64,000 bases of DNA from Takakia lepidozioides (lineage: Eukaryota > Streptophyta > Takakiopsida > Takakiales > Takakiaceae). Location of the stretch: the NCBI GenBank assembly GCA_030704615.1, contig CM060731.1:7194001-7258000 (forward strand). Reading direction: 5' to 3'. The translations under genes were made by a program, and so were the position numbers. Positions within the stretch are counted from its first letter, which is position 1, and each line of letters begins with the position of its first letter. Positions 49,301 through 59,129 of this stretch are shown here, in pieces. The notes below the pieces were generated by a model. It saw only the letters and a program-made list of their open reading frames with translations. It had not been told where the DNA came from and made no database searches.

Positions 49301-49899
49301 AGGATATCGCCATCAAAAGTCTCCGGCAAGAACTTCACAGGCACCTGCTTCAAAGATTCCCAATCAATTCCCCGCAACTCACTTTTGAATCCAGCCATTC
49401 CTCCCATCGCCCGCAATTTTGGAATGACACTACAAATCTCTTCTTCATCAGCTTCTGCAACCACAGTAGGAAGGACTGGATTTGGAATTTCACTTATGTC
49501 ATCATCGGAAGAATCCGAAAGCTCAACGATTGGAGTGGAGGAAGTCTGTTCTTTTTTCACCACCACCTCCCTCTTGTCTTCAACGACCGAAGCAGCAGTC
49601 CCGGGCGTCACATATGACCCAAGGGACTTTCGCCGAGGCTCTCCAAGTACTCTGTATCGACCAGGACGCACTCTCCACTGGCTGATATGAGCCGTCTCAT
49701 CACGGTTTTGGAAAGAATATTTCACCAACTTCCCTTTCAGATCGTAAACCTCTTTCTCCAAAAAGATGGAGCCATTCTGCAGCTGAAAACGGGTAGCCAA
49801 GACATGTTCCAGAACAATTGCAAATCCATTGTCAAGGACTTCCTGGGAGAACGGCACTGGTTTGTCGTCTGAGAAGAACTCCGCTTCAGAGGAAGCCAT
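46385..49899 (-). CDS. MULE transposase with WRKY/GCM-like zinc region, DDE core and SWIM finger
   Basis: Exon 1 (49899-47887) and exon 2 (47769-46385) are separated by a 117-bp GT-AG intron (atg|gtacga to tttgcag|aac). Exon 1 encodes 671 residues. Residues 123-135 (PIVELSDSSDDDI) look like a SUMO-interacting motif. Cys/His ligands at about 249-260 and 326-335 (CNGHLRCDNLNC, CVHFGFHNHP) resemble the WRKY-GCM1 zinc fold of MULE transposases. The catalytic core has Asp491 (MFDHVKRVKDW), Asp557 (GFMADSAQANFNA), the characteristic C-x2-H (RTCLFHW, about 584-590), and a Glu candidate near 652 (ALEDWLAFW). Exon 2 has a Cys-rich segment (KFWFCADDCARC) and, near the end, a SWIM finger (CTCPDF, then IPCKH). 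The reading frame changes between about 46850 and 46770; a one-base lesion or an unseen short intron would explain it. The enzyme would bind the element ends and cut and join DNA in the nucleus. Confidence 0.85.
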
Positions 49900-50754
49900 C
49901 TTCCTTCCTCGAGTATGTTTGTACCTTGCTATCGCAGATCTAGTGTAAATCGGTTTACTGCTGTCTCCAGAACACAGTTGAAGAATGAGCAGAGCATATG
50001 GCGGAGGAAGCTCAGATAACGACTGTGCATATTCTGTTATTCATTCCAGATATGCAGCCGTCCATTTTAATTACTTTTCTTGTGGGCCCAGTGGTCAGAG
50101 AATCCATAGGGGCAGTGTCGGCAACTGTTAAACCGTTAATCAGAACCTCATCAATAAACCCAATAACAAAGCCGACTTCCTGGAAGCATGCCACAGGATC
50201 CGAGAATGGGATTGCAGATTAAGTAAATGTATCTATATACTACTACCAATGATCATGCGCACCTGGAAAGTTCCAAATGTGCAACGAATGTGGGGTTTGG
50301 ATAACAAGGATGACCGTGTATGATATTCCAAAATTTGTCATCAAACTCTCGTTCATTTATATTTATTTGTTTAAGACTGCGCATCAATTTCTGGGATTCG
50401 CTGTTCTTTTTAAATATTGAACCAGTTATAATTTAGAACACGCCGTTTTGTTTTGGGCGGCACACGTCAGACATCCATAACTGAATACGAACAGCTGTAC
50501 ACCAATTGCTGGCATGTGCACTAATAACGAAACGACTATGTGTAACGGTCACGCGGGAGGGAATCCGATGCTTCTAGAGACACGCAAGAACACAGGCAAT
50601 CCCGCAAGAAATCGGGAGTCACTGCGTTTTTCTACTTTTCGCGCTTAGAGGGAGAGTGGTAGTCAAGCTGGAGAGGGTTCCTTCTAGAATACGAAAGAGA
50701 AGAAAGTCTCTTTATTTTACTTCCCTTAGAGAGAGACGCAGAGCAAGAGAGAAA
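49900..50754. promoter_or_regulatory. Shared divergent promoter region of the two element genes
   Basis: The start codons of the transposase and the ParB-methyltransferase-like gene face away from each other across 855 bp, so this segment must hold both promoters. An AT-rich stretch lies at 50330-50420. Open frames here are short and unsupported. I did not find convincing TATA boxes. Confidence 0.5.
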
Positions 50755-53700
50755 ATGACGAGGCGTCGTTTGTTGGAGAACACAGGGCCAAGGCAGCAGG
50801 TGAACGCGGAGACTGATTCACAAGAGCAGACGGAGACTGAGGCAGCGGCTGCGACACAGTCGGCGATAAGAGTGCGCCAGCCTGTGGAGGCAGAGATGAA
50901 TCGCAGGGACACTGAAGAAGGTGGAAGCACGCGGAACGCCGAACCTGAAGAAGGTCAAGAAACCCTTGCGCAGACAGAAACTCCAGCAGATGTGAGAGGG
51001 AAGAGGAAAGCTGCAGAAGGGGATCAAATTTCAAAACCTAAGAAGGTGCCAGTAAGTTTTATCATATAGTCTGTGTGATTGCCTTTCAAGGAGTCCTTCC
51101 TCTTCCATTCTTTAGCAGGAACTACTGAATCGCGAGCGTCGTTAACGCCATTCGATTCTGCTCATGAGATTTATGTACCTATGTGTTTGAAGAGAGAGTC
51201 TGCACTTACTATTCTCCCTAAACTACACTGAATGTCGTTGCCGCCAATCAGTTGCACATATATGTCATTACACAACACCGATCCGGCAGGTTGTTATCTT
51301 TTGTGATTGTCGTTAACGCCGTTCGCTATCGCTCTCACTTTTGTTTTGAATACGGCAGTCTCGGCTTTGCATGTGTAGATTGTGCTGAATTCTTTCACAC
51401 CATTCATGGTGAGTTTCCTTGATACAGAGTGATTGTCGTTACCGCCATTCACTATTTGCAAATCACTTAGTCAGAACTGAATGGCATCGTGCAGAAAACT
51501 GTGAGGTCGAAGCCTACAGGATCAGAGGGGAAAGGATCTGGAGATGGGGACGAGTCCGCAAAAAGCTCAGAGAATACAGATGAAGCAGATGAATCCGAAG
51601 TGCACTACCTTGACAAGGTGAAAGAACTCATGTCATTCCAGAAGGTAAACTCTCAGGAGGTTATAAGGGACATGCTCGTATCTGGAGGGCGTCTGGACAT
51701 ACCTCTGTGCCGGATGATATCAATGCCTGTTGTGCGTCCACCTCTTTCCCATGACATAACAAAATTGGAGAGTGATTTTGTGCATGGATATAGACTTGGT
51801 GCACAAGTTTTTTATGTGTCACTGACGGATATAAATGGGAAAAGCACATTAGTTTCTCCAGAGATCAGTGATAACTGGGATGAGTGCTGGAAAGATGCCA
51901 ATGAGGAGTTCGAGCTGGGCCTCATGATGGGAAAGAACACCCAGCAATTTTGCAACCACATGTTCTACGTCTGGGACGGCAACCACCGATTGCTGGCATG
52001 GATGGGATACATTCAGAAACACCATTCGAAAGACAAAGACAAGCATGTTGCTGTGGAGGCAATGGTTTTGGATCCAGGAAACGACATCGCTAGGCTTCTT
52101 ACAGCTATGCACGACGTGAACAAGTAAGTCATCCAGGAGATTTCATTCCCTCTGTAGTGTCTTGTTGATCCTCAAAAAACAGTGTTAAGGAATGCAATGT
52201 TTTCAATGTTTTTGCAGATCGACAGAGAAATCGCATGTGACAACAAGCTTGGTTCACACACTATTCCGAATTCAGAGGATTGGTCTGATGAAGCTGGATG
52301 ATTTTCGGACAGTACTACCACCCAATATCATCAAGAAGTGCGAAACAGGAAGAGCTGCAGGCACTTGGTATTCTTTGACACGAGAGGCGTTTCTGGAGTA
52401 CATGTATGCGGTAAGCCCGAGTCTGTAATCTGTTTACTTTTCGAATACATGTTTAGAGTCCCTTCGGAGCTAATCACTACTTGAATGAATGCAGCAAGAA
52501 CTGGCAGAGGCAGCTGAGAAGGGAAAATCCGAATATTACCGCACTACACCAGAGGAACTAAGGACATCAAAGGGTGTGGAAGCTGCAATAAAGAAGGAGT
52601 TTGAGATGCGAAGAACCAAATTGATGTCAGCCTTCGGAAAGCAGCTTAGAATAGTAGATCCTGGACTTGGTCCTGAGTTCCTTCAGCAGATCAAAACACA
52701 CTATGACAAGCATGTGCATCCGGAGATGCAGCAGGAGAAATTGCACCGGCTGGCCATATCGATGGTCGACCCACAAACAAAAATAAGGTGGCTGGAGATA
52801 TGGAACTCAGATCAAACAGTAAAGGACTTGAATCAGTTCCCAAAGAGCACCATACAGCCTGGCACAAAGGTGGAAGGAATCATGATTTGGTGTTTGATAA
52901 CTGGCTCCACAAGGCTACATTTTGGAGTCAGGTGTGTATTCGAACATGCTGTTTCTTCTCTTCAAGTATGTGATGTGTTTCTTTTTTGCAATTCTGACAA
53001 ATATACTATTTGCAGCTCGAAAAGCGCGCCGTCATTGTGCTGGATCAGACTTTGAAGGACCTGAACATTGCGATTGTTTCCCCTCCCCAAATGTCATTGG
53101 AGGCATACATAAGGAAGTGGAGAGGTCTCACCTGGAGATACTGTTTTTTCCGGGAGTTCTCCAAAGATGGTAACATTTTACGGTCCAACGACTTTGACAG
53201 TCAGGTTGGAGGAGAGTGGGCCATGATGCGAGTTGTGTACAGGTGAAATGTCATACTTGAAACTCTACTGTTTTTTTGGGAAAAATTGTGGCTTCATATG
53301 GATTGCAATCTTAGATCCAGATTGAATGTCGTTGACGACATTCACTTCTTTGTCTGAGTCATTCTTAAGCGAGTATATGAGTTCACCTGGTTAGGATCTA
53401 AGGGTGCAATTATATTGTCCCTGATTAGAATTGATAATGTCCTTGAATGGCGTTGAGTCACATACGGAGTTGTTGTGTGGTCCTCAAGGTTATTTAAATT
53501 TTTGTAATGTCCATAGAGGTTACAATGAGGGTTGATCACTTCATTTTGCTGAATGTCAATGCAGACATTCAGTTGTTCTGCATTGTTTTTTCCTCTTGCG
53601 ATGAATATGGAGGCTTGATAAGCTCTGTTTTAAGAAATCCAAAGTGAATGTCGTTGACGACATTCACAGCTGTGTCTGTATTATTCAAAAGCGACAAATT

Positions 53701-56385
53701 CAATTTTCATGGATTGGGGAGCTAAGTAATTGGTTTCTTTTTTGTATTTTTGTGAATGGCGTTGACGCCATTCACATACAGTGATGTTGTGAGGTCCTCA
53801 GTGATAGGTTCGTTATGAATGTGCATTGAGTTTTCCTGGATGGTTCCTTACTCAATTTTTTTATTTCCATCCTGTGATTTTGCTTCATTTCAGTAATAAT
53901 TTGGCTTCATTCTTGAATGTCGTTGACGACATTCACTTCTATGTCTGTGTCATTTCTAATCGCTTATTTGCATTCACCTGGATTAGGATGTATTTACAGT
54001 GTCATGGAATGGAATGTTCTGAATGGCGTTGACGACATTCATATCTGGAGCAGTAGTGTGGTCCTGAAAGGTCCTTGGAGCAGTTGTCAGAGCCATTTCA
54101 ATCCATGTTTTATTCTTTCTGTTCTACTTGCATCTTACTCACTGAGCGCTTTTGTGGGTTGGGATTCATCTCCTTTTTTCAGGTACACGAAATATGTGCT
54201 TATGGAAGGAAATCACCTGAGCGGAATTCCCGACTATCTTGACATGTGGTCGGACCCTGCAAACGATCCAACCATGTATACTGCAGGGATATTGAAGGAC
54301 TGGAGTCCTTCTCACTTCAGAGACTGTGGGTGGTACCTTGACTGCCCACCTGAGCACACGACCTTTCAAGAACAGCATATGAAATACTTGAACAATAACG
54401 CTGAGATGCTGGCGCCTTTGACTGACGAAGAGTATCAACGAAACATAGCAACCTTGGCTGCCAAGGAGCCTGATGCTCAGGGAACGCCGCAGAAGGGAAA
54501 GAAGGCGGGCCGCAAACCAAAAGACAAGGCTGTTGATGTCATAGCCATCTCACCAGCAAAGCCAAAGGACAAAGACAAGTCCAAAGAGAAGGAAAAGGAC
54601 AAGGGGAAGGAGAATGAAAATGAGATGGAGAGTGGGCAGGACTTTAGTGCTAGAAGATATACCCGCACTCTTCAGTGCGTGTTCGATGCCAAGCCACACC
54701 CTTCCCGTTCTGATTCAGCAGGAGAGATGAAAATTGTTAATGAGGGTTGGCTTTCGATGATGCAGAGTCGAAAGAGAGGATACACTGGGGTGCCATCCCC
54801 TACCTGGGACAATATAATCTCATTCCTCAATCTGGTGAGAATTCCAGTTTCTTTCCTTTTTCTCTGAATGTTTCGTTGGCAGTATTTCAGTCTCGTTCTT
54901 TGAAAACATTCTTGCCATCGTTCTTATAAAAAACATGTCTGTTGCAGGTGAGCACAGGTCCCCCTTCGTGTGCGGTGTGCAGAAAACTTATGCGGCCGAC
55001 ATTGTCATTCTCGACATCCCGGATGGCCAGGCTGTGCCAGAAGTTCTTCCAAAGGGCAAGACGCCAGGGTGGAACAAATTCGAGGACAACTACTGGAGTT
55101 GGGTATTCGGGTTCTGTAACAATTTCCTCTCTGATGCAGGGACACTTCTGCTTTTTCAGTCATGTGACAATGATAGTCGTCGGGCATTGGCATCATACCT
55201 CAAGTCTTCAGGGTTTGAAGTTTTGCGCACATGGAATTGTGTGAACAGCCTCTACCTTGTGAAAGGGGGTTTCCCTGGTCAGCTGGTATGCCGTCTGCCT
55301 TCTGCTTATGCTTTGATCATGAGTTTCAATTTTCTCTGCAGCTCCACTCTAGTAGAATGTTTTATGATCGACACCGATCATCAACGATTCATGGTTTTTT
55401 GGTGTCAGAGTTCTGAATAGCCGATGTACACACTTCCACTTTAGATTGTGTTTACCACACTAACCTGCTATCTTTGGCAGACGAGGATGTTCGAGGCGAT
55501 CTGCCTGCAGAGGATTCGCACATCAAAGACACCATCCTCCATCCGCAGCTTTGAGATTTCTGACCAGGGTTGTTTCGTCAACCCCCCCTATGAGCCCCAT
55601 GTCGATGACATTTTGTACAACTTCATGCAGTCCAGTCAGACTCTGAAGAGACCAGATGGCACTCCCTGGAGAGGTGCAAAGGAAAAGTCACCAGCATTCA
55701 TGCAAATACTGCTGGAGTCATGCAGCCACCGCTCTGCACGGGTGGTCGATCTTTCTGTATCCACAGGTTCGTTCTCTCCCTTCCGAATTGATTTTCTTTC
55801 ACCAGTTCCATCTGCTTAAATCCCCCCCACCAAACTGTTCATGTCCTCCTGTCTGGTGCAGGAGCAACTTACCACGCATGCAAGGCAGGCGGAAGAAGCC
55901 TTTTTGGTATGGAGGGTGATTCTGACCTCTACAACACAGTGCTCCTCCCCCTTTTGTCTGGCTCCACTTCAGGCACACAGACTGATCGGATTCATATTCG
56001 AAATGATGACGATCCCGAAGATAAGCAGGTCGACAACGACTTTTCATGTGAGTAAGTGCTAAACCCTCTTTGGGAGTCATACTCAATTTCTCGATAACAT
56101 CAAAGTTACAGTAATAACTTTTTCAGGCTGTCTTTCAAGAAAGCCAGCGGTGGATCTTCAGGAGATACAGTCATTTCTGGCGAGTCTGTTTTCGACAGCC
56201 CCCTTTCCAATTTTCTGCTCCCTGTTTATGCCGAAGCAATGGCACTTCACGCGTCCGAGTCCCTATCCCCTGACTTTTTAGTGGCCAGCCGTAGGTGTAT
56301 CCAGCGTGGATCCGGTGTTCTAAAATACTTAGACTTAGATGCAGAGGAAGAGGGGATACATTGTACTGACTCTGAGTCAGACTGA
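50755..56385 (+). CDS. ParB-like domain fused to a DNA N6/N4-methyltransferase-like domain (element cargo gene)
   Basis: Ten exons: 50755-51051, 51495-52123, 52218-52410, 52495-52931, 53016-53242, 54183-54834, 54983-55285, 55481-55766, 55862-56051 and 56127-56385. All junctions are GT-AG and in phase except for one missing base in exon 4 near 52880. The product is about 1157 residues. Residues 1-135 are acidic and disordered. Residues about 165-310 resemble a ParB/Srx-type domain, with the signature DGNHRLLAW at 260-268. A Lys-rich linker (about 700-740, with KKAGRKPKDK) precedes the C-terminal part. There ADIVILDIPDG (817-827) sits where motif IV (DPPY) of a beta-class DNA methyltransferase would be, followed by FCNNFLSDAGTLLLFQS. 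VVDLSVSTG (1001-1009) and GGRSLFGMEGD (1018-1028) match the motif I region (DPFxGSG, then GR..GIE.D). ParB-methyltransferase fusions are known in phages and bacteria and modify DNA bases. Both catalytic motifs deviate, so activity is uncertain. An alternative is a structural DNA-binding role. Confidence 0.7.
51120..51455. repeat. Palindrome-like repeats in intron 1 of the cargo gene
   Basis: Four related 20-22-bp sites lie at about 51134 (gcgtcgttaacgccattcg), 51230 (gaatgtcgttgccgccaatc), 51305 (gattgtcgttaacgccgttc) and 51431 (gattgtcgttaccgccattc), spaced 75-126 bp apart. They are diverged relatives of the exact palindromes in intron 5. Confidence 0.8.
53243..54182. repeat. Tandem palindrome array in intron 5 of the cargo gene
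   Basis: The 940-bp intron holds three tandem units (starting 53324, 53644 and 53915). Each has a GAATGTCGTTGACGACATTC palindrome, then a tgtctg-gtcatt block, then a GAATGGCGTTGACGCCATTC-type palindrome (53444 degenerate, 53754, 54021), then gtgtggtcct or a close variant. An extra half-site pair (gaatgtc-aatgca-gacattc) is at 53551. The sites at 53644-53667 and 53752-53775 have 11-bp perfect arms around a central TG. Confidence 0.9.
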
Positions 56386-56900
56386 ACTGTATTCTTTTAA
56401 TATTCATTTTCATATTATCTGGAAAACGTTGAATCCCCTTACTCTACCGTAGTTGTTCCTTTAGAACAAATAATAATCACAGAATCAACTTTCGTTTAAA
56501 TTGCTATATGTATGAATCCATCTCACAAACCTTCCTGACTCTTCTCATATCCATTGTGCATTCATCTACACTGTATTCATGCGTGCTCCATTCATGAAAG
56601 CTTCCTTTGTACAACATCCATTGTATATTCATCCTCTGTACTCTTTAATCCACCCCACAAACCTTCCACACTCATTTCATATACTTTGTGCATTCGTCAA
56701 AAGATTTGGTCATGCATCTTCCTGTCATGAATTTTTGTCATTGCTCAACATCCATTATACATTCATCCATTTTACTCTTATCCATCCGTCATTCATCCAT
56801 CTACATAGATTTTTCAAACTCATCCATCTATTTATCATCCAACTGTACATTCATCCATCATTTATTCAATGTCTTTTATTATGTCGTCCAGCTTGTTTCC
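56386..56900. repeat. CATTCATCC-rich region near the right end of the Mutator-like element
   Basis: Cattcatcc and close variants recur many times between 56560 and 56870. Two longer units (cacaaacctt-cc, then tcatat-c-ttgtgcattc, then acatccatt-ta-attcatcc) repeat about 130 bp apart. The sequence is non-coding. Confidence 0.65.
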
Positions 56901-56954
56901 GCGGTAAAGGGTGCCAATCCGCGGGAATACACTCCACTTCTTTCTGGGTGCGTG

Positions 56955-57062
56955 GTGACTCGGCCTCCACGTGTGATGACGTGGACTGAGCCCCGTGACG
57001 TGGCATTTGCGCAAGGTGACGTGGCGTGAGCGCAGTCGCGCTCACGTGACTAGGCTCACGCC
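56955..57062. repeat. Right terminal inverted repeat and subterminal array
   Basis: TGACGTGG sites lie at 56977, 56996 and 57017. The end ggcgtgagcgcagtcgcgct followed by cacgtgactaggctcacgcc contains a hairpin (gtgagcgc / gcgctcac). Reversed, it aligns with the left end at 45747. Confidence 0.8.
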
Positions 57063-57070
57063 GAGGCATC
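57063..57070. repeat. Right target-site copy of the Mutator-like element
   Basis: GAGGCATC directly follows the right inverted repeat. It encodes EAS in the LINE frame that continues as LPPGRPLADGW. Confidence 0.5.
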
Positions 57071-59115
57071 CCTGCCTCCTGGCAGGCCTCTAGCAGATGG
57101 TTGGTCCAAGGCTATTGCCATAAATCCCCTGGGTCAGCTCTTTGGTCCTCTATATGGAAAGCCTGGAATTGCTTTAGGCCTTTTTTAAGGAAGCAAGAAC
57201 CTGTCTCCTTCCAAGAATGCTTAAGACAACACCTCTTCCTTAATACTCCAATTCCTACAATGGAAGAAAAGGGCCAGGCCAAATGATGGGCAGCATGGGA
57301 GACACGAGGATACTCCACCATCAAACACCTGTGGGAGAGCACCCTAGAGTCTCTGCAGGCAGCTCTTGGACATCAACGTCTTCAATCAGGCATCCCCCAT
57401 ATCATTCGTTCCATTCCAGACTTCTGGAAGCTACTGCTTAAAGACGGGCCCACACTACTGCAAGCCAATCAGTGGGTCCTCACTAAGCATCCTTCATCCT
57501 CGGTCCTATACCTCACTAAAGTCACCCGTTTCTCTATATCAGGCCACATTTTTCACCTGGATTCCTTCTTTGGGTCTCTTATGCTCTCTTCTGACCAGAC
57601 TGCCTCCTTCCCTCCTGGCTTTGCAACGCCAGCCAGAGTTTACCTTTGGTCTTCTAAACACCGAATCCAAAATCCAACAGCCCCCCGGGGAACCCCATCC
57701 TGCCATGGTTAAAGCAAAACTCTTTTGTTCTCATTGGGGGAGCAGATATATCTTCCCTTCAGCTGGATACATCAGCTGAATGGAAATGGGCCTTCGGCGA
57801 CAAGCTTGTACCCTTTTTCTCCTACTCAGCCAAAAAAGGTTACAGGGCCCTCTTAGGGTCTACTCCTCTCCACTCCAAATGGAATGACAGATGGTCTCAT
57901 GAAAACTTCAATGATGAAAACTGGAAGGTTATTTGGTCTCAAGTATGGAACAAGTCCAAACTAGCGAAGATCAGTGCCTTCTTGTGGCAAGTGGCGAACA
58001 GGGTCTTGAAAGTGGGGCAGTTTCTAAACTCTAGAGAGGCCTTACTCTGTCAATGCTGCTGCATAGGTACAATTGAATCACTGGAGCACTGCCTTATCTA
58101 CTGCACGGCCCCTAAGGCAATTTGGCCATTCATTCGTCGCTTCTACACATCCTAGGGCATTTTACCTTCTTCTACTGTGGCTACTCTCCTCAACTATGAC
58201 CAAAGGGGCAAATCTGAAGCCTTATCATGCCCGGTTTTCAAGTCCCTTAGAACCTCAACTTTATGGAACATTTGGAAATGCTGGTGTGACTGGACACTCA
58301 ACAAAGAAAACACCTCCATTTTCAGCCGTTCTGTCTTTGGTCTATTTTGATCTTACAATTGCAGCTAAAAAAGCTTGGGCGTTGCTATGTGCAAAGGTCG
58401 CCAAGAAGCCTCATCGCAAGCTTAGCCTCCTCCTGGCCTTCCGAGCAACGTGGGGAAAATCTGGGATCTTTTGTAGCTTCACTGATGATCTCGCTTGTAC
58501 TTGGACAGACAGAACCCCCCCCGGTTGGCAGGGACAACGAGCAAGCCTATTCGGTCTCCCCAGAATTTGACATATCGGATATCAATTGAAGGCACATCAG
58601 ACCTGCATCGGCAATGAGGCTACACTTCCACAAATATATAGTGTCCTGCTTAATCCCTACTTTTCACCTTCTTTCCCTCCTTTCTGGATCTTCTTCTACC
58701 TCCCTCTTCTATGAACTCTTCTCTCCCTCCCTGCTTATCTATCGCCAGTTCCACGCTATGCTAGACACCTAGGGTTGCACCGGTCACACTAAGCCGTTAT
58801 GGCCTTCTCCTTCCGGATGGGAGTTCACTTCCATTAGGGTCCCCTCTTCAATATAAAGAGGGTGATGCCGATGATGCCTACTGATGAATAGGAGTCTCTA
58901 TTGCTAGCTTATTTTCTAGCTAGGTGAAGTTTGGTTCTTCGTTACATGAATTGTAGCTTCAGGTCACATATCTGCGAGAACCCGGCATGGTCTCCATGTG
59001 AAAAGCCTTATGGCGGCCTTCGGGCAAACAAGGGTTTTAATTTTTTTTCCCTTCAATAATCTTCTCAATAAAGTTTTACCAGGGTCCTGATCCCTTTCCT
59101 TAATAATTTATTTAA
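57071..59115 (+). pseudogene. LINE ORF2 C-terminal part, zinc-finger RT region and 3' UTR (3' of the nested insertion)
   Basis: The frame resumes as SLPPGRPLADGWSKAIAINP at 57070-57130, continuing the LINE interrupted at 45738. The C-terminal zf-RVT-like region is at about 57890-58160 (WSQVWNKSKLAKISAFLWQV, ALLCQCCCIGTIESLEHCL). Several frame changes (near 57280, 57660, 57790 and 58150) show decay. After about 58570 the sequence is the non-coding 3' UTR, with an A/T-rich tail at about 59090-59130. The gene would have encoded the endonuclease/reverse transcriptase of an L1-like element. Confidence 0.8.
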
Positions 59116-59129
59116 TTTTTATTTTAAAA

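Larger units (their letters stand above)
45747..57062. mobile_element. 11.3-kb Mutator-like element carrying a transposase and a ParB-methyltransferase-like gene
   Basis: The element is bounded by inverted ends. The left end reads GGCGTGAGC, then CACGTGAGCGCG after a short gap; the right end reversed reads GGCGTGAGC, then CACGTGAGCGCG. It interrupts a LINE ORF2 whose two halves are recognisable on either side. It contains a minus-strand transposase gene (46385-49899) and a divergent plus-strand gene (50755-56385), with about 850 bp between their start codons. The gene content, Cys-His ligands within the DDE core and 8-9-bp target copy fit the MULE superfamily. Both genes seem to need one single-base correction each, so this copy may rely on other copies for movement. 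The diverged target-site copies indicate an old insertion. Confidence 0.85.

Noticed and set aside
48691-49302. Plus-strand open frame of 203 codons opposite transposase exon 1
   Set aside because: It is antisense to conserved zinc and DDE-proximal regions and shows no recognisable motif.
53243-54182. CRISPR-like array
   Set aside because: The repeats are palindromes at irregular spacing in an intron of a spliced plant-type gene, with related rather than unique spacers and no cas genes.
54983-55766. MT-A70 (METTL3-like) RNA methyltransferase
   Set aside because: The DPPW motif is absent and the motif I-like segment follows rather than precedes the motif IV-like segment, which fits the permuted beta-class DNA methyltransferases better.
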